Origin: Armillaria gallica
Taxonomy: Eukaryota; Basidiomycota; Agaricomycetes; Agaricales; Physalacriaceae
DNA: 64,000 nt
Assembly (NCBI GenBank): GCA_037576215.1
Contig: JBANDB010000001.1
Span: forward strand, 5,580,001-5,644,000
Direction of reading: 5' to 3'
Shown one piece after another: positions 20,691-33,891 of this stretch (position 1 is the first letter of the stretch; each line of letters starts with the position of its first letter). The notes below the pieces were generated by a model that saw only the letters and a list, made by a program, of their open reading frames with translations, ran no database searches and had not been told where the DNA came from. The position numbers and the translations under genes were made by a program.

Positions 20691-23600
20691 ATGGACGTCG
20701 ACGTCCCGTCACCAATTCCGAATACCGATCCTGTCCGTGACACCGAGCCGAAAGGATCAGGTTTACCCGACAATCAGAACCTAATATCCAGCCATGGGAC
20801 AGGCGATTCTTCTATGAAAACGGCAACCGCACCGGAGAACGAAATCTCCAAGGAGATCTCCGTGAAGGATACTGGCGTCCAGCAGCCTCTGACACCGGTA
20901 CCAGTGACGACAGAGGCCAGGTCGGACTCGGTTGCTCTACTGCTACAGCCGTCGACTCCCATGGTTGTCGACGTCTCTCCACCATCGCCACCCATGAATA
21001 TCCCGGAAGGGCCCCGTCCGCTCAACGTGACAGATGCTCTCAGCTACCTTGACGCTGTCAAGATCCAGTTCCAGGACCAACCGGACGTCTATAACCAATT
21101 TCTGGACATTATGAAGGAATTTAAGAGCCAGCTGTGCGTAACTCACGATCTCTTTGTCTTTTTCGTCTCACAGGGAGTGTAGGATCGACACGCCAGGTGT
21201 TATACATCGCGTATCGCATCTTTTCTTCGGCCACCCTCAGCTCATCATTGGATTCAACACATTTTTACCAGCGGGGTATCATATCGAAATCACCTCGGAC
21301 GGCCCGACGCTCAGCCGAATCACCGTCACCAATAGCGACGGAAGCGTCATCCTATATCAGCACCCTCCCCTTCTTCCTCCGGGTGAGTGCCACTTGTATT
21401 CGGGAGAGACTCTTGTAGGGCAGATAGACGGCTGGATGCCCATACGTTGCATCATCAACATGTCATTCAATACTCTATAATCGGGAGGCCTTTTGCCCTA
21501 TAGGATCTTCTTCTACAGGGTTGTATCCAGCGCTTATACCTCCCTTAGAACGACGTCCCGAAACTAGTTTGCCATCAGGAACCCCGGATCCCAAAGCTGT
21601 TGCCTACGATCTTGACAAGCAGATAATGGGCCCTGCTTTCAGTTACGTTCAGAAGATCAAGCAACGATGTGATCCGGAGACGTACAAGCAGTTCCTTGAC
21701 ATTTTATCACGCTATCACAGGAAGCACGATAGTATCGATGAGGTATGTCTCCTCGTTTTCCAATATCGGATCTGTAACCGACAGGGGGGCCAGGTATCCA
21801 CACAAATAGCGAGACTATTCAAAGACGATCCTGACTTGAGGTCCGACTTCCATATTTTCATGCCAGAGTCAGTCTTGATGGATGAAGGCAAGCGGAAAGT
21901 GGATAGTGGACACCTACTTCCGCAGAAGAGGAAGAGGAGGTTGGTAGAGAAGGAGCCAAAACCGTCGTCGAGTAGTCCTCACAAGGTATGTCCACTCCGG
22001 TTGTCTGTTGTCGTATCTGACTTGTTGTAGGTTAAAAAACTCAAACCCTCTGTGTCACAAGAGATTCCTCCCGCATTTAAAACAGAACGACGGCATACGC
22101 TTCCTCCTCCACCGCCAGACGATTCGCGCTTCTTTGACCGCGTAAAACAATCACTCGACAGCCGAGAATCCTACAATGAGTTCCTCAAAGTTATCAATCT
22201 CTTCACTCAGGGTATCATTGACATGGGACGATTGGTAAAAGAGAGCCGGAACTTCCTCGCGGGAGATAGTGAGTTGATGCGGCAGTTTAGGGATATTCTA
22301 GGCTGGGATGAAAAGAAAGAGCGGGATTATCATATATTTGAGCAAGGCCAGCTCTTTGGAATGACGAGACCCATCGTTGCTGGTTTCCAAGATCGGCCTA
22401 CGAGAATGGACATGAGTACAAGGTATGGGAGTTATCGCAAGCTGCATCCTAGCGTGAGCATTGTCTTATCATTCGTTGAATCTTTTACTCATGTATGTCC
22501 AGGAGGCTCATGTCACTTGCTCTGGGCGCGACGACATGTGCCGCTCCGTGCTAAACGACGAATGGGTTTCTCATCCAACATGGACGAGCGAAGACCCTGC
22601 TATAGTATCTCACAAGAAGAACGTCTTCGAAGAAGCCCTCCACCGCAGCGAGGAGGAACGCCATGAATACGACTTCCATATCGAGGCCATCGTTCGCACG
22701 ATTGCAATTCTCGAACCTATCTCGAACAAAGTCGCACAGCTAAGCCCAGAAGAACGAGCCAACTTCAAATTGAAGCCTAATCTGAACGGATCAGCCAAGG
22801 CGATCAATCACCGGGTGATCAAGAAGATTTGGGGTCGGGAGGCTGGATTGGAGGTGATCCAAGCGATGCAGGATTTCCCTTCACAGGCTATTCCTCAAGT
22901 GCTGATCCGGCTGAAGGCTAAGGAGGAAGAATGGAAACGGGCGCAGAGGGAATGGAACAAGGTGTGGCGAGAGGTCGATGCGAGGAATTACATCAAAAGT
23001 CTCGACCACCAGAGCATCACATTCAGGTCAACGGACAAGAAGGCCACCTCGGCCAAGTCGTTTATTAACCAGATCGAGGCGGCGAGGGAGGAGCAGATGG
23101 CGAAACGCGCGTCGCTGATTGATCCCCTTTTCGCTAGAACCCGACCCTCCCATCAACTAGAGTTCGTCATCGACGATATGCCCGTGATACAGGACGGACT
23201 CAAGCTAACTTTCTCATTCTTGGACCGTACTCAAGGGCAGATCGCGCTCACGGATCGCAAACGGATAGAGCAGCTTCTGCGGTCGTTTGTTCCGCTTTTC
23301 TTCGTTGTGGATCCTGTGGTGTTCAACAATGCTTTCCACGTTGTTCAAGAGACTGTGGATAGTGATGTGAGTGATGCTAGCGATGCGGAGGTGTCGAGTG
23401 CTGGGAGCTCCAAAGGGAGTGGCAAAGGGAGGCAGGGAGGTGTAGGAAAGGCTGCAGGTGACTTGAGGAAGAAGCTGCTCAAGAGCGAGCAGGCCAAGTC
23501 GACGATCCGGAAGACCAGAGCACAGGAGGCAGCGTCTCCTTCTCTGTCCAGGGTGCCATCGCCCGCACCGACGGATGGTAGTCCGTCTGAAGGCCAGCAA

Positions 23601-24852
23601 CGACGGGTCAAGAATACATTCTTCACGAATACTAACTTTTATGTTTTGCTGCGATTGCTCGAGGTATGTCGATCAGCATCTCCACTCTACATCTTCTGAC
23701 GCCCTTCTCGTAATAAGGTTATGTATACACGACTTTTAAAGTTCCGGAACATCTCGAACCAACTCGCGACGGAGGGACCACAAAGTAAAGCTCCCACTAT
23801 TGTCACTGGACTTTCACCTCAGGCCACCGCTTTTATCGAGAGCATGAGCGATCCGAATGCCAATGCGAGCCATTTTTATGAGTTGATGCTTGAATCTTGC
23901 GAACGCCTGTTCGATAACGAGTTGGAGCAGCCAGCATTTGAGGAACAGATTCGGCTCATGTTTGGCGTTAAGGTACGTCTTTTTTATCTTCCGTTAGGAT
24001 TCGACGGTATGACTGACGAGTACTTTACAGGAAGCTTACAAGATCTTTACCATCGACAAGCTGATCGGTTCCATTATCAAACAGGTGAGAATGATTTGTT
24101 TCTTGACGATAGTATTCTGAGCGTCCGCCAGGTGCAAGTGATCCTTGCCGACTCTAAGAGTCAGGAGCTATTAGAAACTCTGAAGCGAGATCGAAGTATA
24201 CCTTCGCTCACGACGCAAGATTACCTGAATAGTCGACATAACGCCGAAAAGGTGCTTGGACCAGACGAGAATCTGTTCCGTATCGACTGGGTGAGTTGTT
24301 TCGACATTTTCACGTCGTAATTATGGAATTGATAGGATGGGATCAGCTTCCGGAGTCGAAGAAGGTGACGATGCAGCTGATTGGAAAGGATGATTCCAGC
24401 TTCGATGATTCGGAGGTATTGACCGGACGATGGCAGGCGTACATAAAATCCTATACCCAAGTGCGTGCCGCCTTTTTAATCGCTATTGATAATCTTAACC
24501 TTGCTATTATACAGACCGGTCCGACAGCCGACGTACCTCAAACGAAGATCAGGCGGCCGTTCCTGCGAAAGTGAGCATAAAATTTATGATTCATTCCAGA
24601 TGCTCATTATCTACTAGAAATCTACCGGCCAATATTCCGACCGAACCAAACATCAAAACCAGTGACGGCTTAAAGATCAAAGTGTGTGTCCGTACATACC
24701 GTCTGTTCTTCGTGTCGGACTCGGAGGATTATTTGTGGAAGATACGGCAGCAGGAGGATGTACAGAAGGCGACGGAGAACCTGCGGGCGAGAAATGTCCT
24801 TCGGAAGAAATGGGTAGAGAGTTCCTCCAAGCCGGAGCCGGTACCTTCGTGA
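20691..24852 (+). CDS. SIN3: SIN3-type transcriptional corepressor
   Basis: Exons fit as 20691-21133, 21183-21382, 21504-21742, 21794-21985, 22031-22453, 22503-23663, 23718-23972, 24031-24084, 24132-24290, then three more to a TGA at 24850-24852, giving about 1170 aa. Three paired amphipathic helix domains are visible: [20 protein letters not shown], then [20 protein letters not shown], then [18 protein letters not shown]. The Sin3 HDAC-interacting region ([29 protein letters not shown]) and the conserved C-terminal region ([19 protein letters not shown], LYKIF-like) follow. SIN3 scaffolds Rpd3-type histone deacetylase complexes in the nucleus. The acceptor/donor pair at about 24291-24341 does not give an open frame with consensus sites. 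Fragments of this gene recur at seven places in the window. Confidence 0.9.
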
Positions 24853-25162
24853 CGACGTTGTGTATGTATGCTTTTCATATCTGCTCGGCTGTTTGTGGTA
24901 TCAACGCCTGTTGGATTATATTATTGCTTTCATCATCATCTTTTCTCGAAATCCGTCTGAGACTGTCTTCTGCGCCATGACCCCTATGCCGAACACTTGC
25001 TTCGAACATTACCACCACGTCCATTCGTCTGGTGCGCATGCTCCTCAGTGTCTCAGTGTCTGCAAAGTATCTGACATTACAGCTTCACTATTCTGAACAC
25101 TTGTTTCGAAAGTGCCACCACGACCGAGGCCAAACCAACCGAACATCAACATATCACCTTTG
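24853..25162. other. SIN3 3' region
   Basis: Non-coding sequence after the SIN3 stop. It is duplicated at about 29966-30165 together with the SIN3 tail, so the duplicated unit runs through the SIN3 3' end into the Crinkler-like gene. No further gene seen. Confidence 0.45.
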
Positions 25163-28100
25163 ATGGACTTGCAAACCGTACACAACGTTGCCGAAATGAC
25201 AGAGTATCCTGGTACTTGATAACCCCCTCTCTTTGCAAGCATAGCTGAAAGATCGACATCTCTAGCTGCGTCTCAAAACAATCAATCCCCGGGGGTCCCT
25301 AGTCGTACGTCAATTCTAGACTATTTCTATCACAGAAAGATATATGTATCAATAGGAAAGCGGAAGTTAAACTCCCAAGACGACAATTTTGGAGAAGACT
25401 CGTTATCGCATCTTGAAGCCTCCAAAATCGAGTTTGCGTCAGGCCTGATCATCAAATATATTCGTCACCTCACCAATGACAATCGCTCGGATCTGCAGGC
25501 GAGTCAGGATTGCTGCCATCGTGATCTCCTCGCATGGCTCCACCTCAGTATTTTGAGCCTCCTATTTACCTCGCTAAAATTACCAACGCACCGCGTCTTG
25601 GACCTCATGGAATCATGTCATAAGGAAAAGAACTACTGCCCACTTATAAGATATGGTCAGTCGTACCCCAGTTTCTCGTATAATGATTCTCTCTCATCTT
25701 TGAGTCAGAATTATCTCGTGGGAACACACTCGTTGATGGTATGTAAAGGATTTTCTTCACCGAAAACATGCTCATTCCAGTATTTTATATCTATTTGATC
25801 AAGAGCGTGCGTTGTCTACTTGCTAAAGCTGACATGGAGCTCAGTGTTTGTCATGAACTCAGGGACTATCACTGATGCACATAGCTCAATGGAACTCTCC
25901 GCTAAGGTGGAGTCGGTAATCAGCATCTTCTACCCCGTCCTCCAGGATTATGCAAGGGGCGCACTTGACTACCAATTCTCCCCGAGGCATGAAGGCAAAT
26001 CGCCTCACGCTGATGTCCATAACTCTTCTGCGGAGAGAGAACACCTGCTTTTATCTGGACTCGGTGACCCGGATAGAGGAGCATTGACAGATTGGCGACG
26101 GATTTATCAGAGCGATAGGTCCAACTGTTCGTCCTTCACGACGTACGCCAGCCTTCCATCCTGACCTTCCCTTCTCCTCCCTGATTAACGCATTTTTCGT
26201 GATTACAGGTATGTTATCGACCTTCCTGGATACGGCAAGACGCGCCTTCAATTTGAAGGCATCCTTGATTTTTTCGTGATATACTTTTCCTGTTCCAAGG
26301 AAGAACTGACTTGGGCCACCGGGTCAGGGGATGTCGCATGGGCACTGAAATCACTATCCGAAACACGCAATCTTGACCTCGATGCTTCGCAGAAGGACGG
26401 AATCGAGAAGCGGACATTATACATGGTCCTCTACTCTAGACTGGTCGTTCTTCGCCGTTTCCTGCGCTATCTTCTTGACTTCAACGTGACGCCTCTTGAT
26501 GCTCGTCGCAGGCTCCTCCTCATTCAAGCATGCCCTCCATGTTTATCCGATAACACTGACATCTTCCTCGAGATCACCAGAATCTCACATCTTTGTAGTA
26601 CGGAAGTCTTAGCAAAACAAACAGAGCTCGCACTGCAAGACTGCAACAGCTCCGTGACGCAGCTGCTGAGGCAGAATTCATCTTCTGACTGTCCTAAGTT
26701 TCACGTTCTCATTGACGAGGTTCAAGTGGTGGCCCAGAAGTATGAAACCTTGTCAGATTGGTGGAATAACCCGGCTCTGGCTGCTTTTGTAGGACTTATT
26801 CAAGAAGCTATACATCCCCGAGGCATCATTGCTGGTGCATCTGGACTTCCCGTTCAAGAGTATCACATGCCGCTTTACTCTTCCGGTAGAAGATCAGAAA
26901 TCCGGGCTCTCTTAACAACGACGAGGATATGGCCGGACGGGTCCGACACGAATGAAGTACATGTGGAGAAGATGCTTCGTGATTGGATCCTCGCTCACTT
27001 TCCGGAGCTGGTCGACGTTCCAGGGCTGCTAAGTCGAATAGAAAAGTGGTTGTCCTCTCGGTGTGTCTTCAGGCATCAACCAAGTCATGCATTCTAAGTC
27101 TCCATTTAGACCGCGGCTTGTCGCAAGGCTCCTGGAAATGTATATGCAGGCTGAGGAACTGCTTGCGGATCGCACCAAGATCCCCTATCACAGGATCCTT
27201 TCGCAAGCCTTTTGCGTATCGACGGGATTCCAGCCCATGGATGGTATCATCTATGAGAGCACGGAGGGAGAGATTCCTGAGGCAATGACTGGATGCTCCT
27301 TCGAATGTGGGATTATGACTGTACGCAAGCGATTCGAGCAGGACGGTCTTGAACAAGGTGATTTATTCCTGTCATGTGAAATTCTCCTGTTGACAGGCAT
27401 TATCGTCAGATAGAAGACTATTAGAATTGTCATCCAGAATGCTGTGTCGGTGGATCCTCTCCAGCGACGCCCTCGACCTGAAGTGCGACACTTACTCCGC
27501 GGTGAAGCTACTTGATATCGGACTAATGCCTCTTCCCTCCCTCGCTGCCCAGAGTTCAGATTCTTTCAGGATCAGTCTATCAGCATCCGTCGCCATGTCC
27601 GAGCCATTCAGTTCATTATCGTATATGGCACTTCTCTCCTCGATGAACAAGCACATCTTCAAAACATCTATAACAGGGGTGATGCTAGATGGCCCAGATA
27701 GAAGTTCTCTGTTTGAAAACCTCATGGTGTTCATTCTGATGGAGACCCTGGGAAGGCCAGATGGGTGCTGTCTGTCCGATGTTATCTGTTTCAAGAATCC
27801 TGCTCCAATCTGGGCCGCGTCTCGATACCGACTTGTTGGATTGGTAAAGAACGAGTCAGACGATACATTTGCGAGTGTTCCTGTTGCTTGGAATTCTGGT
27901 GCGTCGCCCCGACTCGGTTTCAAACCCACACAGCCGGAAGACTTTCATCAATGGCTTATCGATCCCCATGGGGCCCCGTTTATATTCCCAGACGCTCACC
28001 ACGGAGCAGAGGGATTTGCAGTTATGGAAAATGTAACGACCAAGGAGCGGGTTTTCCTTGCTGTGCAGAACAAAGTGGGACAGAGCGAGCCTTTTCTCAA

Positions 28101-28476
28101 TGCCACAAGCATTCGTGAAAAATGGCAGCTGGAATGCAAGGTATGTGTGACCATGGTCCTTCGTGCTTATCTGATTATATTCTGCATGTTTCAGCCACCC
28201 GCTGACACCCATCTGCTTGAAATATGGCCTACGGTTACCTCCGATATTAACCAAACCGAAAAGGCCTTAGTCGAGCATGAGAAAGTTACAGAGGGCTTGC
28301 AACAAAGAGAGGATCCGAGGGTGATTCATGTCATTGCGACTATCCATGACGACACCGAATATCAGTGGGCCCTTGACAGATATGATTCCTCTACTTTAGG
28401 TGTTCTCCGCCCGAACATCGTCTCCGTCTACGACGAACATTTGTTATCGGGACTACGTTGGATTGCAGATTTATAA
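25163..28476 (+). CDS. Crinkler-like protein (P-loop ATPase plus PD-(D/E)XK-like nuclease), copy 1
   Basis: Likely start at 25163 by comparison with copy 2, then several exons. Clear coding blocks are 25356-25655, 25853-26142, 26209-27060, about 27095-27357 and 27410-28476 (with a 54-nt intron 28141-28194). Motifs: Walker A as DLPGYGKTRLQFEG (about 26218), Walker B as HVLIDEVQVV (about 26703), then PRGIIAGASGLPV. The C-terminal half has HHGAEGFAVM and VFLAVQNKV, compatible with a restriction-endonuclease-like fold. This order fits the CR-REN class of Crinkler proteins (NTPase plus nuclease) known from fungi and oomycetes and described as effectors or conflict proteins derived from transposons. 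The junction near 27060 could not be joined in frame with consensus sites. It follows SIN3 directly. Confidence 0.6.
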
Positions 28477-29084
28477 GTCCAATTGTAGTGCTATATGTGT
28501 TGTCACGTAAAAAAAATTTGTTTCAGTTTTTTGTTATCGTACGCCAATAAAGGAAGAGAACAACCTTAAGGTAGCGCGTTCCGCGCGCGTTGCCAGATGC
28601 CTCCTAAATATGGAAGGTCCTGCGCAAATGGTGGAAATCGGTAGAGCGTGCTAAACCGACTATAATGCCGGCAGGCGGCTTGGAGACGTTTAAATCATGA
28701 TGCGTAGCTTCCGATAGGTATAAAAGGGCGTCCATTTCACACCACAATACTTGTGCTCGACACTGCCCTTCGAGCCAGAATTAAGCCAGAATGTCATTTC
28801 ATTGATTCGACGAGCAGATCGCACACTCTTGTCGGTCTTGCACCCCTCTTCATTCAAGTGACATCAACAGTCTGAACCCCACAACCTTGCAAAGCGCCAG
28901 TGAGGTTTTACACCAGATTCAAAATTTATATAAAAACTTTGGCAGCTTCCATCGTGGACCCCGGCCCGTGAATAGCCGTCACCGCCACGTGCAACCACAA
29001 CCACAACCAAAAAGCGCAACTTTTCCTTGTTTAACTCCTTACTACGACCACGACAGTCAATATTGCTCATCATTTCAAGCAAAA
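28477..29084. other. Intergenic, nothing recognised apart from a TATA-like word
   Basis: TATAAAAG occurs at about 28719-28726, in a promoter-like setting, but no gene follows in an open frame. The end of the stretch (from about 29040) resembles the sequence just upstream of GPI3 at 36840-36930. Confidence 0.35.
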
Positions 29085-29297
29085 TTCCATCCCACGACTG
29101 CGAAAACCTTTGAAACAATGTCAACTAGGACATAGCGTCAGTATAAAAAAACATAACCTTCAAGACCGTATCGAGCTCCTAGGACCCATCAGGCTCAATG
29201 ATATCCCCTCTGCCGTTCTTGGTGCGGTACGCGCAGCGCTGTATACCACGTCCACACGGGGCGTCGGAATTTTTACTAGAGAATATGATCAGCTTTG
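29085..29297 (+). pseudogene. GPI3 (PIG-A) fragment
   Basis: A piece of the GPI3 5' region (GCGTCAGTA word, compare 36943) is fused to part of GPI3 exon 6. That part contains text for [12 protein letters not shown], an internal deletion, and a decayed TRVGG-type segment up to ATGATCAGCTTTGCAG. Introns and most exons are missing. It ends where SIN3 sequence begins, so it is a relic and part of a chimera. Confidence 0.75.
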
Positions 29298-30165
29298 CAG
29301 GTCCAAGTGATCCTCGTCGACTCTAAGGGTCAGGAACTACTAGAAACTCTGCGGCGGGACCGATGTATCCCTTCGCTCACGATAAAAGATTACCTGCATA
29401 GTTGACATAACACTGAAAAGGTGCTTAGGCCGGACAAGAATCACTAAGTGAGTCCCTTGGAAATTTCCAATCCTGATATTGAATTGACGGGAGGGCCGAA
29501 GAAGATGACGGCGAATTGACCTGACAGACGATGATTCCACCTTTGATGATCCAGAGATATTTACTGGGAGATGGCAGGCGTACATAAAAGTCTACACTCA
29601 AGTGCGCCACGCCTCTTTATTCGCTATTGATAATACTCACCTTGCTATACAGATCGGTCCAACAACCGACGTACCTCACGAGAATTAGGCGTCCGTTCCT
29701 GCGAAAGTAAGCATGGTCCTTATTTGAATCATTCCAGATGCTTACTATTTACTTGAAACCTACCGGTGACTATTCAGACTGAACTGAACATTAAAGTATG
29801 CGCATGTACATACCGTCTGTTCTTCGTGTCGAATTCAGAGGATTATTTGTGGAAGATACGACAGCAGGAGGATGTACAGAAGGCGACGGAGAATCTGTGA
29901 GCGAGAAATGTCCTTCGGAAGAAATGGGTAGGGAGCTCCTCTAAACCAGGACCGTCACCTTCGTGAAGACGTGTGTATATGCTTCTCTATTTGATCTGTG
30001 GCTGTGTGTGGTATGAACGCCCATTGGATTATATCACTACGTGCATCACTGGCTTTTCTCGAAATTCATCTGAGACTGTCTTCTGCGCCATGACCCCTAT
30101 GCCGAACATTTGCTTCTACCGCCACGTCCATTCGTTTCTAGATTCATTTGATCTACTGGTGTGAA
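29282..30165 (+). pseudogene. SIN3 C-terminal fragment A
   Basis: From about 29298 the sequence follows the last four SIN3 exons and their introns ([14 protein letters not shown] start, IGKDD-type middle, [15 protein letters not shown] near 29840-29880) and then the SIN3 3' flank. Stops, deletions and a lost start show it cannot be expressed as SIN3. It precedes Crinkler-like copy 2 exactly as intact SIN3 precedes copy 1. Confidence 0.85.
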
Positions 30166-30215
30166 CGTATTCAGCTGACATTGCGTCGTTCACTAAACGC
30201 CATCATTACAATACA

Positions 30216-33200
30216 ATGGAACTAAACAGTGATGTCGATATGACAGGTACTGTATACTCCTCTCTCTTTTCCATCGCAACTAAAGTGTCGACATCTCTAG
30301 ATGCTTCTTGCAGAAATCAAATCGCGGGGGATCCTGATCGTACGTCAATTCCAGACAATTTCTACCACAGAGAGGTATACTATGAGTATCACCAGGTGGG
30401 CGCAAGTTATCAGAAGACGAAATCGTCAAACGCTCGTTCTCAGAACTTGAAATACGCCAAATCGAGTTGGCGTCGAACCTGATTATCGACAATATCAGTG
30501 ACGCCACACATGACACCGGCAGACTACAGGCCATACAGGCTAGGGCTGGCAACGAGGTTGATGTTCTCTCCATAGTGCTCCACAGCAAAATCATGCAACT
30601 TGTATTCAACTTGGATGATAGAGTAGATAATGACGCCTTCCTCCTTGTCGCGAGATGCAGGAGAGAGAGAAACTATGGTCCGTTTATAAAATCTGGTCAG
30701 TGATACCCCGTTTTATTGTATGTCTCTCTCATATGTGGAGTCAGAATTAGCACATGGAAATTCATTCAGAAAGAGTATGTGAAGTATATTATTACCAGGA
30801 CCCCCATGTTCACCCCGCTGCTTTAGATTTATTTGACAAAAACCAAACGCGTACGTTGTTCATTGCTGAAGACGACGCGTAGCTCAGAATGAACTCAGGG
30901 GAACTCTCCGCCAAGGTGGAAGCAGTAATCAGCATCTTCTACCCCGTCCTCCAGGATTACGCAAGGGGTGCACTTGACTACCAATTCTCCCCGAGGCATG
31001 AAGGCAAATCGCCTCACGCTGATGTCCATAACTCTTCTGCGGAGAGAGAACACCTACTTTTGTCTGGACTCGGTGACCCGGATAGAGGAGCATTGACAGA
31101 TTGGCGACGGATTTATCAGAGCGATAGGTCCAACTGTTCGTCCTTCACGACGTACGCCAGCCCTCCATCGTGATCTTCCCTTCTCCCTGATTAACGCATT
31201 TTTCGTGATTACAGGTATGTTATCGACCTCCCTGGATACGGCAAGACGCGCCTTCAATTTGAAGGCATCCTTGAATTTTTTGTGATATACTTTTCCTGTT
31301 CTAAGGAAGAACTGACTTGGGCCACTGGGTCAGGGGATGTCGCATGGGCACTGAAATCACTATCCGAAACACGTAACCTTGACTTCGACGCTTCGCAGGA
31401 GGATGGAATTCAAAAACGGACATTTTATATGATCCTATACTCTAGACTGGCTGTCCTGAGCCGTTTCCTGCGCTATCTTCTTGACTTCAACGTGACGCCT
31501 CTTGACGCTCGTCGCCGGCTCCTCCTCATCCAAGCATGCCCTCCATGTTTATCCGATAACAGTGATATCTTCCTCGAGATCACGAAAATCTCACATCTTT
31601 GTAGTACGGAGGCCTTAGCAAAGCAGACAGAGCACATACTCCGAGATTGCAACAGCTCCCTAGCGCAGCTGCTGAGGCAGCATTCGTCTTCTAACTGTCC
31701 CAAATTTCACGTTCTCATTGACGAGGTTCAAGTGGTGGCTCAGAAGTATAAAACCCTATCGTATTGGTGGAAGAACCCTGCCTTGGTTGCTTTTGTAGAG
31801 CTTGTCCACGAAGTTATACATCCCCGAGGTATTATTCCCGGTGCATCTGGACTTCCCGTAGGAAAAGATTATGCTGTGCCACTTTACGCTTCCGGTAGAA
31901 GATCAGGAACCGCTTCTTTAACGACGACGAGGATATGGCCAAACAGTTCCGACGCGAATGAAGTACACGAGAAGAAGATGCTTCGAGATTGGGTCCTGGC
32001 TCGCTTTCCAGAGCTGGTCGACGTTCCAGGGCTGCTGAATCGCATCGAAAAGTGGCTGCCTTCTCGGTGAGCATTCACGCATCAATTGAGTCATGCATCC
32101 TAAGCCTCCGTTTAGACCGCGGCTAGTAGCAAGGCTCCTGGAAATGTATATGCAGGCTGAGGAGCTGCTTGGTGATCGCACCGAGATTCCTTACCACAAG
32201 ATCCTTTCGCAAGCCTTTTGCGTATCGACGGGATTCCAGCCCATGGATGGTATCATCTATGAGATCACGGAGGGAGAGATCCCTGGGGCAATGATTGGAT
32301 GCTCCTTCGAGTGTAGGATTATGACTGTACGCAAGCGATTCGAGCAGGATGGTCTTGAACAAGGTAATTCATGCCCAGTGGAGTTTGAAAGTCTTTTGTT
32401 AACAGGCATTATCATCAGATGTAAGACTGTTACAACTGTCATCCAGAATGTTGTATTGGTGGATCCTCTCCAGGAAAGACCGTCTGAACCTGGAACTCGA
32501 CCATTACTCTGCAGTGAAGCTGATTGATATTGGACTGACACCTCTTCCCTCCCTTCCCGCTCCGTTTCCAGATTGTTTCATACGCAATGTTGACCATTCT
32601 GCCGCAATGACTGAACCGTACAGTTCACTATCGTATATGGCACTCCTCTCCTCTCCGAACAAGCATGTCTTCAAAGCAGCTATGGCAAGGGCCCTACTAG
32701 ATCGGTCGGAAAGAGGTTCTCTGTTTGAAAACCTCACGGTGTTCGTTCTGATGGAGACCCTGGGAAGGCCAGATGGGTGTTGTCTGTCAGACGTCATCTG
32801 TTTCAAGAATCCTGCTCCTACCTGGGCCGCGTCTCGATACCGACTTGTTGGATTGGTAAAGAACGAGTCAGACGATACATTTGCGAGTGTTCCTGTTGCT
32901 TGGAATTCTGGTGCGTCGCCCCGACTCGGTTTCAAACCCACACAGCCGGAAGACTTTCATCAATGGCTTATCGATCCCCATGGGGTCCCGTTTATATTCC
33001 CAGACGCTCACCACGGAGCAGAGGGATTTGCAGTTATGGAAAACGTAACGACCAAGGAACGTGTTTTCCTTGCTGTGCAGAACAAAGTGGGACAGAGCGA
33101 GCCTATTCTTAATGCCACACGCATTCGTAGAAACTTATATGAATGGGAGCTGGAATGCCAGGTAAGCGTGACCATGATCCTTCGTGCTTATCTGATTATA

Positions 33201-33508
33201 TTCTGCATGTTTCAGCTACCAGCTGATACCCATATGCTTGAAATGTGGCCCACACTTACCTCCGACATTGCCCAGGCTGAAAAGGCCATAGTCGAACACG
33301 AGAAAGTCACAGAGGGCTTGCCACGAAGAGAGCATCAAGGGTAATTCATGTCATTGCGACTATCCATGACGACACCGGATATCAGTGGGCACTCGACAGA
33401 TACAATTCTTCTACTCTAGGTGTCCTCCGCCCGAACGTAATTTCCGCGTACGACCAACACGTATTGTGGCTACTGCGTTCGCTTGCAGCTTCCTGGGTCT
33501 GGACTTAG
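30216..33508 (+). CDS. Crinkler-like protein, copy 2, with C-terminal frameshift
   Basis: Tandem paralogue of 25163-28476. ATG at 30216 (MELNSDVDMT), an upstream exon read as ELEIRQIELASNLIID, then Walker A DLPGYGKTRLQFEG (about 31223), Walker B HVLIDEVQVV (about 31708) and the nuclease-like block with HHGAEGFAVM and VFLAVQNKV. An intron fits at 33162-33215. One base is missing near 33340 relative to copy 1, giving a TAA at 33342-33344; the last roughly 55 codons (HVIATIHDDTGYQWALDRY onward) persist in another frame to 33508. The catalytic-type motifs lie before the break, so a slightly shortened protein could still be made. Same family and role as copy 1. Confidence 0.55.
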
Positions 33509-33891
33509 TCCTATCATGTAAAGATCATCGTTATTGTACGTTAATGATGACAGCAGTAAACAAACCGGAGACGTCGCCAGAAGATGAAAGTGGACGATCT
33601 TTCCCAGTAGCATCGAATTCGTTAAGTGTAGTACAGGCATCAATGTCTATTGGACTTTGGCTGAGAGAGCCGCACACGCGCGCCGCCACGCTTCTCTGAA
33701 TTCCTCATCGTTACTCTTCCGCTCACCATTCTCGCGCAAACAAGTGACATGACTGAACATTCCTAGGTGCGAAGGTGGTGCCGAACAAGGGTGTTGCGGT
33801 ATAAGAGAAGATGGCATTTAACGGCTGAGAAATATGAACACGGAGAGACGCCCCCATGCGCACTAATCCTGCCTTCAGCGCCAGCTTTGAT
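33509..33891. other. Intergenic, nothing recognised
   Basis: Lies between the convergent Crinkler-like copy 2 and the HET gene. Short ORFs only. Confidence 0.35.
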
